The position numbers and the translations under genes were made by a program. Shown here in pieces: positions 23,254 through 34,362 of a stretch of DNA of 64,000 nt. This DNA comes from Hydnum rufescens UP504. Taxonomy: Eukaryota; Basidiomycota; Agaricomycetes; Cantharellales; Hydnaceae. Position 1 is the first letter of the stretch. Each line of letters starts with the position of its first letter. The notes below the pieces were generated by a model. It saw only the letters and a list, made by a program, of their open reading frames with translations. It was not told the origin of the DNA and did no database searches. The stretch spans positions 63,628 through 127,627 of the forward strand of contig MU129090.1 in the NCBI GenBank assembly GCA_014904985.1, in the 5' to 3' direction.

Positions 23254-24788
23254 AGAGGCCTCAAGCGCAGGGCATAGCGAAGACGTGTGGTCTGGTGGGA
23301 GGGGCAGTTGTGGGCGAGTGAGATGAAAGGGAGGCAGCGAGTTGTGCGCTTGCCTCCGTTGACTCCGTACACAACCGCCTACCTCCTCAGACCTTGGTTT
23401 CACTGGCGATCATGGCACTGATAACGACAACAGCGCGTGCACTGGAGCCGTAATGCCCAGATTATGGGCACGCTGCTGGTCTTACATGGAAGAATGATCG
23501 TCTTCATTGCCTCATGGTCTCGCCTGGAGGTATAACCCCAAGTGCGGTTTTTGGCAATACGCCCCTTGATAAGAATGGCATGCTCCCTACACAGCTCGAG
23601 CTCGGGCACGCTCGAGTGGAGAGATGGCATTATTAAGGTATTTATGGAACAATTTGCTATCGTCGGCTCTGCTCATCACCAGTCTCTCGTATACCTTTCT
23701 ACCAGGGCATAGGGTGATAGGGCGTAGATAGCGTTGGGCAGGGCCGCGCGAGTCCCTTGCGTCGAATCCCTGGCCTTGCGTAGGCTGACCTTGCCGGCCT
23801 GAAGAGGATAACACTGGTCATTCTCATGGGCACTCGGCACGCACCGTGATAAGCTCGTTATTGCAGCGAATAACGTGGGATTCCGTATTACGGCGTTGTG
23901 TCTGCTCTCACCGCGTAATCACAGGCGGCAGTGGTATTAGCGCTCAATGCGATGTACACACACCAAAAAGTTGGCTATTGCCTTTTTCAAAGCGTGGTAA
24001 ATCCATGAAATTCCTGTGACTCTTGTGGCTGGTCTGTGGCTGGTGGAACAGTGGCAACTCTTTCCGACGGCCGGGCTGTGCCAGACGCCTTGTTTCATCA
24101 GTACACCGCAGTTAAACAGTGCGAACACCGGCTGCTATTAGAAAAACGTGGCGTGTGCTTTCTTTCGATGAAATCCAGAGAGCCATAAGTGGCAAGGACA
24201 TGTCAGACATGGCGCTATGAGGTAGACATGATTCAAGAAACGGTGTCAGTCAAATGGTATCAGACGCGGCCGCCTGGCACCCTCAAAACATTCCGAAGTG
24301 AAAGAAAAATCCTATTAGCCTTTGCATCCCTGACCGATCGGAGAGGGTGTATTATTGCCGATTGTTTTGTTTCACGACCAGGGCGGCCATTTCGCAAACA
24401 GGCACAGGGTGTGGGGACGGTAGCCACAGAGTGAGCTGGCATGCGTGAGGATAATAAGAAATGAATTTAAGGCCGTCGCCCGCGTTGAGAGGGAGAGTGA
24501 GATCGTTACCATAAATAGAGGGCCACTCGCTTCAGGAAGGCCGAGGAAGAAGGGGGCCCAGGGGAGGTCCAGGGGGCGCGCCTCGCGTCGCGGTCGCGCT
24601 TGGGCTCAGGACGCGCCTCGCGTTGGTGGGCCCGCGCCGGGAAACTGGAATTGAAGAAGAGTGGCTAATTGGCGACTTGTTTTGATCTCATGGCTTTGAA
24701 TTAGGTCCAGGCCGGATCGGTCACTTTGGGATTTTTCGCAGGGCCGGTACCTCAGCACTATATAGTAATAGTAATAGACGTGATCAGC
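23254..24788. other. Divergent intergenic region
   Basis: The region lies between the 5' ends of ATG13 (-) and the small gene at 24862 (+), so it should hold both promoters. A very GC-rich patch with a repeated GCGCCTCGCGT motif lies at about 24570-24625. No coding sequence is supported. Confidence 0.5.
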
Positions 24789-24795
24789 TATATAA
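24789..24795 (+). promoter_or_regulatory. TATA box before the small gene at 24862
   Basis: TATATAA lies 67 bases before an ATG that opens a spliced frame. A second TATATAG-like site lies about 30 bases upstream. Confidence 0.45.
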
Positions 24796-24861
24796 GTGGC
24801 CCCCCTCCGGCCTGCTCATCCGTCCTCCACCCCCCGTCGCCCTCTTCTCCTCGTCCGTTGT

Positions 24862-25277
24862 ATGTCCCAGCAATATTCTAGCACCAACTCCAACGGTCAA
24901 ATGGCAGCTCACATCGTACCCTTCCCGAGTCTTGCCCACTCCCTCTCCTCTCTCCAGTATGCGACTAGCATGCAGGACGTGCCCATACACCACCAGGGCC
25001 CGAAAGGCCGTGCAGCAGAGAGTGAAGAAAAAGTGTGTGCGCTCCTGCTCTACGATCTGACTCGTTTCTCATCCATCCTTCTAGCTTAAAAGAGCGATAC
25101 AATCCTCATCTTCTCAGACTGCTCCTGCCACAAGCCAGGGTTACTACTCTGCACCACAGGGTGGTCAAACACCAACGTCCAAAGATTATCTGATGATGCG
25201 CAGGTACGTTTCAGCATTCTCACAGACAGACAGGCGCCAGTGCTCATCTCGGCGGTCATCGCAGTACTCGCCGATAA
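24862..25277 (+). CDS. Small spliced protein of about 100 residues, unknown
   Basis: ATG at 24862 (MSQQYSSTNSNGQMAAHIVP) opens exon 1 (24862-25032). GT-AG introns 25033-25084 and 25204-25264 lead through exon 2 (25085-25203, LKRAIQSSSSQTAPATSQGY to KDYLMMR) to a short last exon ending at TAA 25275-25277. The product is polar, rich in Ser and Gln, without a signal peptide or membrane segment. I do not recognise it. A good TATA box, consensus donors and an unbroken frame over two introns support a real gene. The second intron could end elsewhere, which would extend the C-terminus by up to 100 residues, so the 3' end is soft. Confidence 0.4.
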
Positions 25278-27411
25278 ATGTCTCCGTCGTCACTCCCACA
25301 GTTTCTGCGCACTTACCCTCCTCCCGCTGCTCGCCGTCCTCTTATTCATCGATTAATCGGGAACACCTCCGGCAGCGCATCAGTAGCGTCATTCATCCAA
25401 AATATCTCTTAATGCTCATCAGAGTTTCGCGCGACGTGTTGCACATGTCCCTCCATTGCTTTGCTTTCTTCGGCATCTCCGCCCACCGTTTTCCTCGCTT
25501 TAATTATCCTCATTTGCCTTCATCGTTCTCAGTCTTGGGCCCTTTGCTATTGCTTTCTTGATCCGCTATCCCATTCCCCTCACAAATTAATGTCTCTACC
25601 ATCGAGCACTGTGTACATCACCCACGCACACGCCCACACGCTCTCCGTTCGCCCCTTCCGCACCGCCGCTCCTTTGCCGTATATGTATTATCCTAGTCGC
25701 ATTCACATCTTTCTCATTAGACGTTTTCGCCCATGGGCTCCTCTCTACACCTTCCGAGCGATTTTCCCATAGATAATAAGTAAAGAATGTACATATTCCT
25801 TCTTAAACACCCAAACTCAAACGGGGAGACTGTTGGCGCCCGATCATCCGGCGTGACCGTGACGAGGGTAACAGTATACATATACAGCCGTTCGATGGGA
25901 ATCTGGGGCCTCCTGCCGCGTGGCGACTTATGAAGCTTTGCGCCTGGGCCACTTCTCCTAGCCCGTTGTTTTACGTTCTTCGCTTACCATTTTTGGCCCC
26001 ATCGGGTGATATATCCTAATCAGTAGCCTAATCGTGTCCCTCAAGGGCTCTAGACTCGCTTTCGCGTCAACTATAGGACTCTAATCGCGGTCATGAACGA
26101 GATATATATGAGACCCACTCCCATTCTGCGGTAGCTGCTCCGATCCCAATCTTTGTTGTTCTCCAGGCTTATGCATCTATAGATCGATCGCTTGCTCATC
26201 TCATCGCAACCATCTCTCGATGATATCTCCCCCCGCCAGCCGTAAGAAGGGCGATATCCAAGGGTGGTTGGCACCTTCCATTTTTTTCCAAACAACAATA
26301 ACAATTTCCTCTCCCCCGAAATATCCAAAGTCATGAGGTCACCGAGAAACAGCACCCCTCCCCGCATCCGTTGTTGGAATTCCAATCATACATTTTTATA
26401 CATACATACGTGCATATGCAGCTATATCCAATTGATAACGACCCTTCCTTCTCTCGAACCCCCCCGCACCCTGACAGGTAACACGATAACAGGGTAACAC
26501 ACCTTGCATGCATGCAGGTAGTCAATCAATCCGTTGAATTGGGACGATTGCGTAAGCACACAGGTACACACACACACACACCGCCGCCCGCCCGTCACAC
26601 CATTGGCTTGGAAAAAGAACCCGTTCTCATCTGTTTTTGGGAAATCTAGATGGGGAGCTCTTTCCTAAAATACATAGACTGCCTAAAGATTTGGGCCGAT
26701 CGATAATCTGTCTGTTTCGTCCTCTCGGTGATTCGTCCCCCTCTTCACCAGCCCCTTTTTGGAGGCTCGGTGATTCGACCCCCTTTGAGCTTTCTGACGC
26801 AGAACGACATCAGCAAAATCAAAGCGGTCACGAGGGCTTGACCACACCTCATCATCCTTATCATCAGGTGGAAGGGAGGGGCAAGTGTCTTTTAGTCCCC
26901 GGAATATCACACGAGAGAGTGCGCAGTGGGAATGAATCGCGAGTTATCTCACAATCGCAATGAATGTAGCCGAGCGAGCGAGTGCGATCGGTTACATCGG
27001 TTACGCTTCAGGCATGGGAAGAACACGCTTCGGCAGGTCCTGCCGCGGACTAGGGCTCGAGGCGGGTGGTCGGGGCGGCCAAGTCTAAGGGGAAAAAAAA
27101 ACTATGTATCAGATAAGAAGTGAAAGCATGCATGTCCGCTTGTTTTTTTGTTGTTGTTCGAATTCAAGAATTCGAAAGAATTGCGTGATTGCATTTGTAC
27201 AGGCTAAGGGACGGTTGGAGGGCCTTGGGGGTGGTGGGGGAGGCACGAGGCGGTATTCTCTCCCGATATTCGCGGCAGCTTTCTGCTGTACGGCACCTTT
27301 TGGGGTGTGCGTGAGAGACAAATGCAAAGGATGGATGGTGAATCACATCGCCGCACAGGGCCGGCGTCTTCGCTTTCGGTACTACTTGACCCTACTACCA
27401 CAAAGATGTGG
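25278..27411. other. Intergenic region
   Basis: Only short frames on both strands, many of low complexity. A CA microsatellite occurs at about 26566-26580. Nothing I can call a gene. Confidence 0.4.
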
Positions 27412-29330
27412 TCATTCCTGATTCCAGGATGCACAAATGACCCCAGATGAGTCATCCATCAGCTCGCGGCAAGCACTCCTCTTCCCTCCTCTCACACACT
27501 TGGTGTTGAACAAAGGAAAGCGATCTAGATCAAATCTGGGACTCTCAAGACACATATGGGGTCGTCGATGTGAAATGAAGCCATTGAATAGCAAGGGTAC
27601 CATCACTTCAAGAAGCCCAACACCGGTGACATATAAGCACCTAACTTGGGTCTCCGCAAGCTGAACAAAGGAATCACATGACCGCTGCGAAACGTCTATA
27701 GCCCGACGTCCATCAGATCCAGCAATTTGGATCTGTGGGGTTTTGATGTCAGTCTCCATTCTGAAGCCTAAAGTGATGGAGAATGGCCAGAGGGAGAACC
27801 GAAAGAGTTGAGGCTCAGTTGTGCATAGTGCATACGAGTCATTGGTAGGGAACGGCTCTTGCCCTGCGGCGGAGAGCCCGCGGCGGGCTTGCAGTGTCGG
27901 GGTGGAAATGCCAGACATCTCCGGATTTGCAAATGGGACAGCAATAATTCGATATAGGCTGCTATGAGATCGATACTGCTTGTTTCAGAAAATCGATCGA
28001 GGGTATGGATATTTTTGGGCATGAAAGAGTTCCCTGCAGCACCTAATTGCAAGTGAGTCAACAATGATGAAATTCCCGGAAATAAGGATTCTTTTGAGCT
28101 GCACGCCTGATCCTTGGAACCATGGATACGAGGAAGTGGAATCCCGTCGCAGCAAGTAGAGTCTGCGCCGGCAGACGAGGGATCAAAAATGGGTGCTCTA
28201 GCACGATGTTATTATTCATGCAATGGGAATATCATGGATTGACGTTTAGCACCCCCCAACGGTTTCGTTACGTGAGGAGAATCCCTGCATGTACAGTCGC
28301 CAGCCTAACAGAGATGAAACGAAAAGCGTCATCGAGCACACCAAAAACGTAAATTCACATGATCTTGTTAGGTGTTAGGGATCTCAAGGGTACAAGGGAG
28401 AGAGATACACAAGGACGTAATCTCCGCTACACAGCAGTTGCAAACGGATCATGATCTTGTGGCGGAACATCGGGGCCACAAAGCCCTTCTAAGGACACAC
28501 GTACTGTGCTGAACTAGTGCCATCGGCCTGGGAAGGTTCCGACCGCGAGGGCGACTTAGTACGATACGCATCCAATAGGGTCCTTAGAGTTCGTAGACTG
28601 AACCACCCCAAACAGACAGATCCGAGATCCGAGATTGCACACACACCATTCCGCACAGTAAACCTGCAGGGTACAGTGCCTGTAAGATGGATATATAATC
28701 TGAGAGCCCCATCCCCGGAGTTCGAAAGGAGGGTTTTGTTAGTCAGAAGACCTGGCTCCCCTCGTTTTTTCAAAGCGATAAGTGCATAGCAGTGATGGCT
28801 TTGCCTATTCACCGGAGGCATATCCATCAGGCGTCAATATTGAATTACTTAATCAACCCTGCGTGAGACGGGCAGATGTCGTAAGAGGCCACGTTAGTTC
28901 CATACCTTGAAGCTCTGAGCAGAATGGGGTTTAATCCCCAGCCGAGACCTCAAGAACCATCAGAAGCCATATAGCAAGAGATCAAGTACGAGTCTGACCA
29001 TCATGTGGTTGTTGAAGCTTAGCACTAGCAATTTTTCTTCCCAAGTTGCACACAGGGCCATCAACAACCAATTTAAGATCCATTCTGGAGGGGAAAGGCG
29101 ACATATGTGACCCCCGCATAGCAGTTTGATATCGGGGAGAAGGACCCGCAAAATGCATACTAGCCAAGGATATTCGATCCTCCGGGTCCAAATTTCCAGA
29201 GTCCTCGAGAATTTTCGACCCGCACCAAGTAAGAGGACAGCGCAGTCCACTTGGAATTCACGAAAGATGAAAAGACCCAGGTTCGAGGACTGATTTAGGT
29301 TATGCACCACCGGGCACTGCCGCGGCAATT
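27412..29330 (-). other. Possible unrecognised minus-strand gene or decayed gene
   Basis: Several minus-strand frames have fairly natural composition and could be exons: 28982-29191 (LDPEDRISLASMHFAGPS...), 28489-28827 (...FTVRNGVCAISDLGSVCLGW), 27768-28064 (...NIHTLDRFSETSSIDLIAAY) and 27412-27918. I could not link them with convincing introns and recognise no domain. It may be one or two fast-evolving genes or decayed sequence. The right end abuts the start of the SART3/Prp24-type gene on the other strand, which would make it divergent from that gene. Confidence 0.25.
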
Positions 29331-29347
29331 ACCTCATACGTCGAGCA

Positions 29348-32300
29348 ATGGAGGAAGACGGTAGCGCTGTGCGCGCACTGGAAGAGTTGTCCACCCTTAT
29401 GACATCTCTGGTCGAGAACCCGGTCAGATGCTTTTTTACATCTTTGGGGTCTCCACTCTCATTCATCCTCTAGTTCTCCGAGCGCTTGCAATACCAAAAT
29501 GTCGTCCTATCGGAGAAGGCTAGTCTTCCAGACGCAGACATCGAGGGAGCACGCGACATGTTGACGACTTTTTTTGCCGCAAGCGATGGTAAGGACCACT
29601 TGGCGCGCGTAAATTCATTGTCATTCTCAATTGATTGCACGATCATCCCAGACATCTGGCTTCCTTTATTGGGAACAAAATCTGAGCGCTTCAATGCCCA
29701 CGAAATTAGCGCCAGTGACCTCGAAGACCATTTTCTGCGTGCAGAAAGAGACTATTTATGTAAGTCTTTTATTCCTCCCTGGACGCAGATTCTGTATTGT
29801 TAAACCCGTTCGTTGTGTAGCTATTCCAATCCTGCTGGCACATCTTCAATTCCTAATCGACGGGAACGAGAAATTTACGTCTGAGTTAGACGAGCCCTCC
29901 CCCGGCTCGAATGCCGAATTCTTTGCTCCTGAGCTTGTGAACAACAAAGCACTTGAAATATTAAAGAAAGCCGGTGGTCATACGACTGAGGTGCGATTCA
30001 TCGATCGGTACATGAGGCGCCGGTCATATCCCTTTTTACTAGGGTCATATAGTTTGGAATGCCTGGCGAGATTGGTGGCAACGCGTCATCCAGCGCTCTA
30101 CGGTCAGTTTCGTGATCAAGTGACATTGGATTCTGTCATCTCAAGCCCGTTCCATTATAGAATCCTGAACGGTCAGCCTAAGTCATTTGTGCATAGGATT
30201 ATAAGACTTAACTAGTGTTCACTGCATAGGGGTCACCGCGTTGATGTCCTGAAGCTGGAATATCTCAAACGTCTTAGCTCCCCTCACTCGAGTGAGTCCA
30301 TCTGTTATCCTCCCCCAGCCTTTGTCAATATCCACCATTGTAGCAAATGATGAAACATTCCAGGCGTATTCCTCTTTCGTTTCGACATATCTTCCTCCTG
30401 GCGATTATGAGCGCACCCTGGTGCATGCAACCCAGGTCCGCCAGCCAGCCTTAGTGGCTTGGCGTAACCGGGAAAAGTACCAATCAAATCTGGTAAGTGG
30501 TGTGCCCTCCTAACCAAGTCCGAATTATATTTCTTCGAGTATCCAGACGTCCCCACTCGCATTCCAAAGCCATATTGCTGCCGAACAACGGAAACGTGCC
30601 AAATCATCTGATCCTCGAGTGCGGGATCCCCATGCCATCATCATTTTATATGAGCGTGCCATCGCGGATACCGCCAGACGGAAATCTGATGCGCTGAGGG
30701 GGAGTATTGGAGGCACCCAAAGCAGTAGTGATGATCTCCAGGCTGCAGAAGCATGGCTTAGTCTTTTTTGGACCAATTTCGTCACATTCCTCGTGAGTGA
30801 CATGTTATTTGATTATACCATGTCTTTGATGATCCCATGATACTCCGTATTCCGTTAGCAAGATGAGCGAGAGGGAGGGCCAGAAATGGTGGATATTGAA
30901 CTGGAGGTCCTTGGCCGGGCGGTACGGAGTCTTCCAGCCAGTGGCGAATTGTGGACGTCATATATCCGGACCCTTGTAGGTTATTAGCGCCATGCTATGA
31001 TCACGCCAATGACATTCACTTTCCTTAAGGAGCTGTATGGTGACCAGACCAAGATACCAGGTGGGCCTGTCTCCCCATCTGTTCGTATTCGTATTTTGAG
31101 TCTTGTTCTCACATCGTTTGGCTTCAGAGGTCTACCAATCTGCACTCAGTACGCGTTTGTTGTCGGCCAAAGCCATCAGTGATGTTTCACTCGCTGCCGC
31201 AAGGCCCACCTACCGTCAGTTGGTCGACGAGGGCGACAGTACTGTTTTCGTGGAGTTGATCGAACACCTCGATGATGGGATCAAGCGAGTTCGGGATGTT
31301 GGCGGCGACTCACGGATTAAATTGGAGAAGCTCCTCGTTCATGTGGTTCGTCAATGCGTTCGTCATCCAGCCTTCCATCCCCTGATGGGGTCCTTGGTTT
31401 CATCTTCAAGTTGCTGAATCCCATGGGAAAACCATCCACGGAAGCTCCGGAACCAGAATCGATTGAAGCCGCCCTTTCCGTATGGGAGCAGACGGCCAAA
31501 CAATATCGCAAACATTGGCATGTCTTGACAAACTTCGTGGATTTCTTAACGTGCGTCACATCCTTTTCTGCGCGGATTTTCTCAGGTGCGATCGGCTTGA
31601 TGCGTTAGGACCTCGCTCAAGGATCCGGTTCGTGCTCGAAAAGCTTTCAAAGATGCACAGGGCGGCCATCTCGCCCTTGATTATCCCGAGGCGGTATATG
31701 AAGCTTGGATTGCGTTTGAAGAGATCTGGGGCACTTCTAAGGATCTGGAATACGCATTGGGACGCGTACGCAAGATGAGTGCTGCGCTCAATGAGAAGCG
31801 AAACAGGGTTAGCACATTATCGTCTCCACAAACTTTCCACTGACTTCCCAATTCTCGAATAGGATTCATACAAAGCATCGCAAGCCCAGGTACAAATCAC
31901 ATCAGAAGAATCGCCCCAGACGATTCTCACTGCTGCTGCGGCGCGCCTAGCATTGAAATCTCTGAAAATGATTCGGCCGCAGCAGCCCTCTTAGAGAATG
32001 AATTATCAGAGCAGCGGACTTCTACAAAGAGAAAGGCGGAAGATGAGGCTGGTTCCGTCCCCAAGAGGAGTAAACCTGGTTCGTATTGCGAGCTTCGTTG
32101 CTGCGATCCAGACTTACCCTGTGGTTTGGAGCAGAGCCACCCCCTGTACCACTGAAAAGGTTCATGATGCTTTCCTCAGCATGCGTCATCCATCTGCTGA
32201 CTCATTCTGGCGACTTAGAGATCGGGAGAAATCAACAGTTTTCGTCGGAGGACTGCAACCGGGGTGGAAAACACCGCCTTGGAATATCTTTTCAAGGATG

Positions 32301-34071
32301 TGAGTGTCTTTTCGGTCGGTATGAGTGCGGTTTCCGATGATCCGGCGTGACGCAGTGTGGCGAAATCCGCGAGATAAAGATCTCTAGTATTGAGGGCGAG
32401 ACCGTTGCCACTGTCGAGTTCCAGGACAGGGTATGTTATGTCGTAGTTCTGAAGGTGATGTATCCCGATCAGTGCTTTTTGTTAGGAGAGCGTTCCTGCG
32501 GCTTTGACCAAGGACAAGAAGAGGATTGACGGTCATGAGATCGCCGTCCACCTTGCCTGGGAGTCTACCCTGTACGTCACCAACTTCCCCGAGAAATATG
32601 ATGACGCCAGTGTTCGTGAATTGTTTGGGAAGGCACGTCATATTTCGGTTTCCAACTGGCCCAGCTTCGCTGATATCCTGTTCTTCCATATAGTATGGGC
32701 GGCTGTTTGACGTGCGTTGGCCGAGTAAGAAGTTTAAGAATACGAGACGGTTTTGTTACGTCCAATATATCTCTCCGGCAAGATCTGCTTCCATGTTTCA
32801 GCTCGTTACCCATCTCATATTACCCCCTCCTTTTTTTTGCCAGGTTTCCGCGAAAACAGCACTCGTTCTGGACCGGTTTCAATTGGAACCTGGGCGTGCA
32901 CTGAGTGTTGCCATCTCAGACCCCGAGAGAAAGAAGGAACGGACTGACGTGGGAGCGGACCAACGTGAGGTTTATGTGGCAGGTCTCAGCAGATTCGTTA
33001 CGAAGGAGGATCTAGAAGCTCTATTCGGCAAGGTATGACATACCTCTACTATGACTACTACTATTGTTACTGATGTCGTTTCTGTTGCTTCCCCTCAGTT
33101 CGGTACAGTTAAGGAGGTACGGATATCACTGGACGCAGATGGCCGATGCAAAGGTTTTGCATTCGTGGAATTCGAACAAGAGGTGAGTCGACATATTTGG
33201 TCGGTTGCAAAATGGAGTCTCATCATTTCCATGTAGACATCTGCATCAGGCGCCTTGGCCGCGAATAATCATGACCTCAAAAAACGACGGATAGCTGTGA
33301 CTTTGGCGGATTCACGTGTTACGTCGCGAAAGTGAGTACTCTCTTCAATCAAGTTTTGACAGATAACCAAGCTCTTCTTCAGGCCTCCACCCTCTTCCGG
33401 TCTGACCAGACAGGCTGATGCTGCGAGCCGAACAGTGCGCATTCGAAATTTGCCTGAGAAGACCCAAGAAGGTTTGCTTCAGCAGGCTCTCGAGAAACAT
33501 GTCGAGAGTATCAAGAAACTAGAAGTCTTCGAGGATATCAATGAAGCACTATTGGAGTTGGAATCACAAGCTGTGAGCTCCATCGTGTCCCTCTATTTGT
33601 TTTCATGATAAAAGAAAGTCACTCATTTCTTCTGTGATGTTTGCAATCCAGGAAGCGGGAAAACTGTTACTTTTGCCGCAGGGCGTCGTCCAATTTCGGG
33701 ATGTGGAGCTCTCTTTCGAAGAAGAAACTACAATTCCATCGAAGCAGAAGAAAGGTAAAGCGAAGCCCAAGACAACCGCCCCCCCTGCTCCCAAAGCCAA
33801 ACTCGCCATACCATCGTCGGAGTCGCCACCCGTCGCTGCACCTACGTCGTCTGTTGAGGCGCCCACCAATTTCGTCCCTCGTGCGGCTAAATCAAAACCT
33901 CTTGGGGGTGCAGGCTCGGGGCGTACCGGCGTTTTAGCAAGAGGCACCGCTACTACCTCTGCACGGTCCACGCAGTCTGGTGGGTTGGAGAAGGCGGATG
34001 GCCCAGGTGCGGGTGCTAGTAAGGTCGGGAAGGACCAAGATGCTTTCAGAAAAATGCTTGGAAACGCATGA
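29348..34071 (+). CDS. PRP24: SART3/Prp24-type U6 snRNP recycling factor (HAT repeats plus RRMs)
   Basis: Nuclear RNA-binding protein that helps U6 rejoin U4 during spliceosome recycling. About 20 exons start at ATG 29348 (MEEDGSAVRALEELSTLMTS). Firm exons include 29348-29422, 29474-29588, 29652-29759, 29821-29990, 30344-30492, 30547-30792, 30859-30975, 31128-31336, 31411-31550 and 31609-31807. HAT repeats fill 29.4-31.9 kb (WNAWRDW, ETFQAYSSFVSTYLPPGDYE, YPEAVYEAWIAFEEIWGTS). A basic NLS-like stretch (STKRKAEDEAGSVPKRSKP) precedes RRM1 (STVFVGGL, CGEIREIKISSIEG), RRM2 (STLYVTNFPEKYDD, RRFCYVQYISP), RRM3 (REVYVAGLSRFV, KGFAFVEFEQE) and RRM4 (RTVRIRNLPEKTQEG). It ends with the Lsm-interaction motif DAFRKMLGNA. 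Two introns appear to be GC-AG (32633-32693, 32778-32843). RRM1 has a one-base frame break at the G run 32261-32264, and another break lies near 31920-31990. Exons 30103-30233 are unresolved. Confidence 0.9.
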
Positions 34072-34362
34072 CGGTCCCCCCCCTTCTCTCTCTCTTTGCT
34101 AGCAAATGTACGATGATGTATAGTATTATCAGAACATACGCTGGATTCAGAAGTCAGGGTATTTCGAAATGACATTGAAATCAAGTGTAAGAGGTACGGG
34201 AGGATTGTCAGGAAGTGGTACGCAATGGCAAAGATACAAACAGTTAAGATTGGAAGTGTGTAACAATGAAAAGATGTACAGTGGATGGATAGACGGCTAT
34301 TGGAGTTGAGCAAGTTGAAACAACGCCTAAAAGAAAAAAAAAACATAACAGAACAACATAGT

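Noticed and set aside
23740..23790. A possible tRNA B box (GTCGAATCCC)
   Set aside because: No A box at the right distance and no foldable acceptor stem around it.
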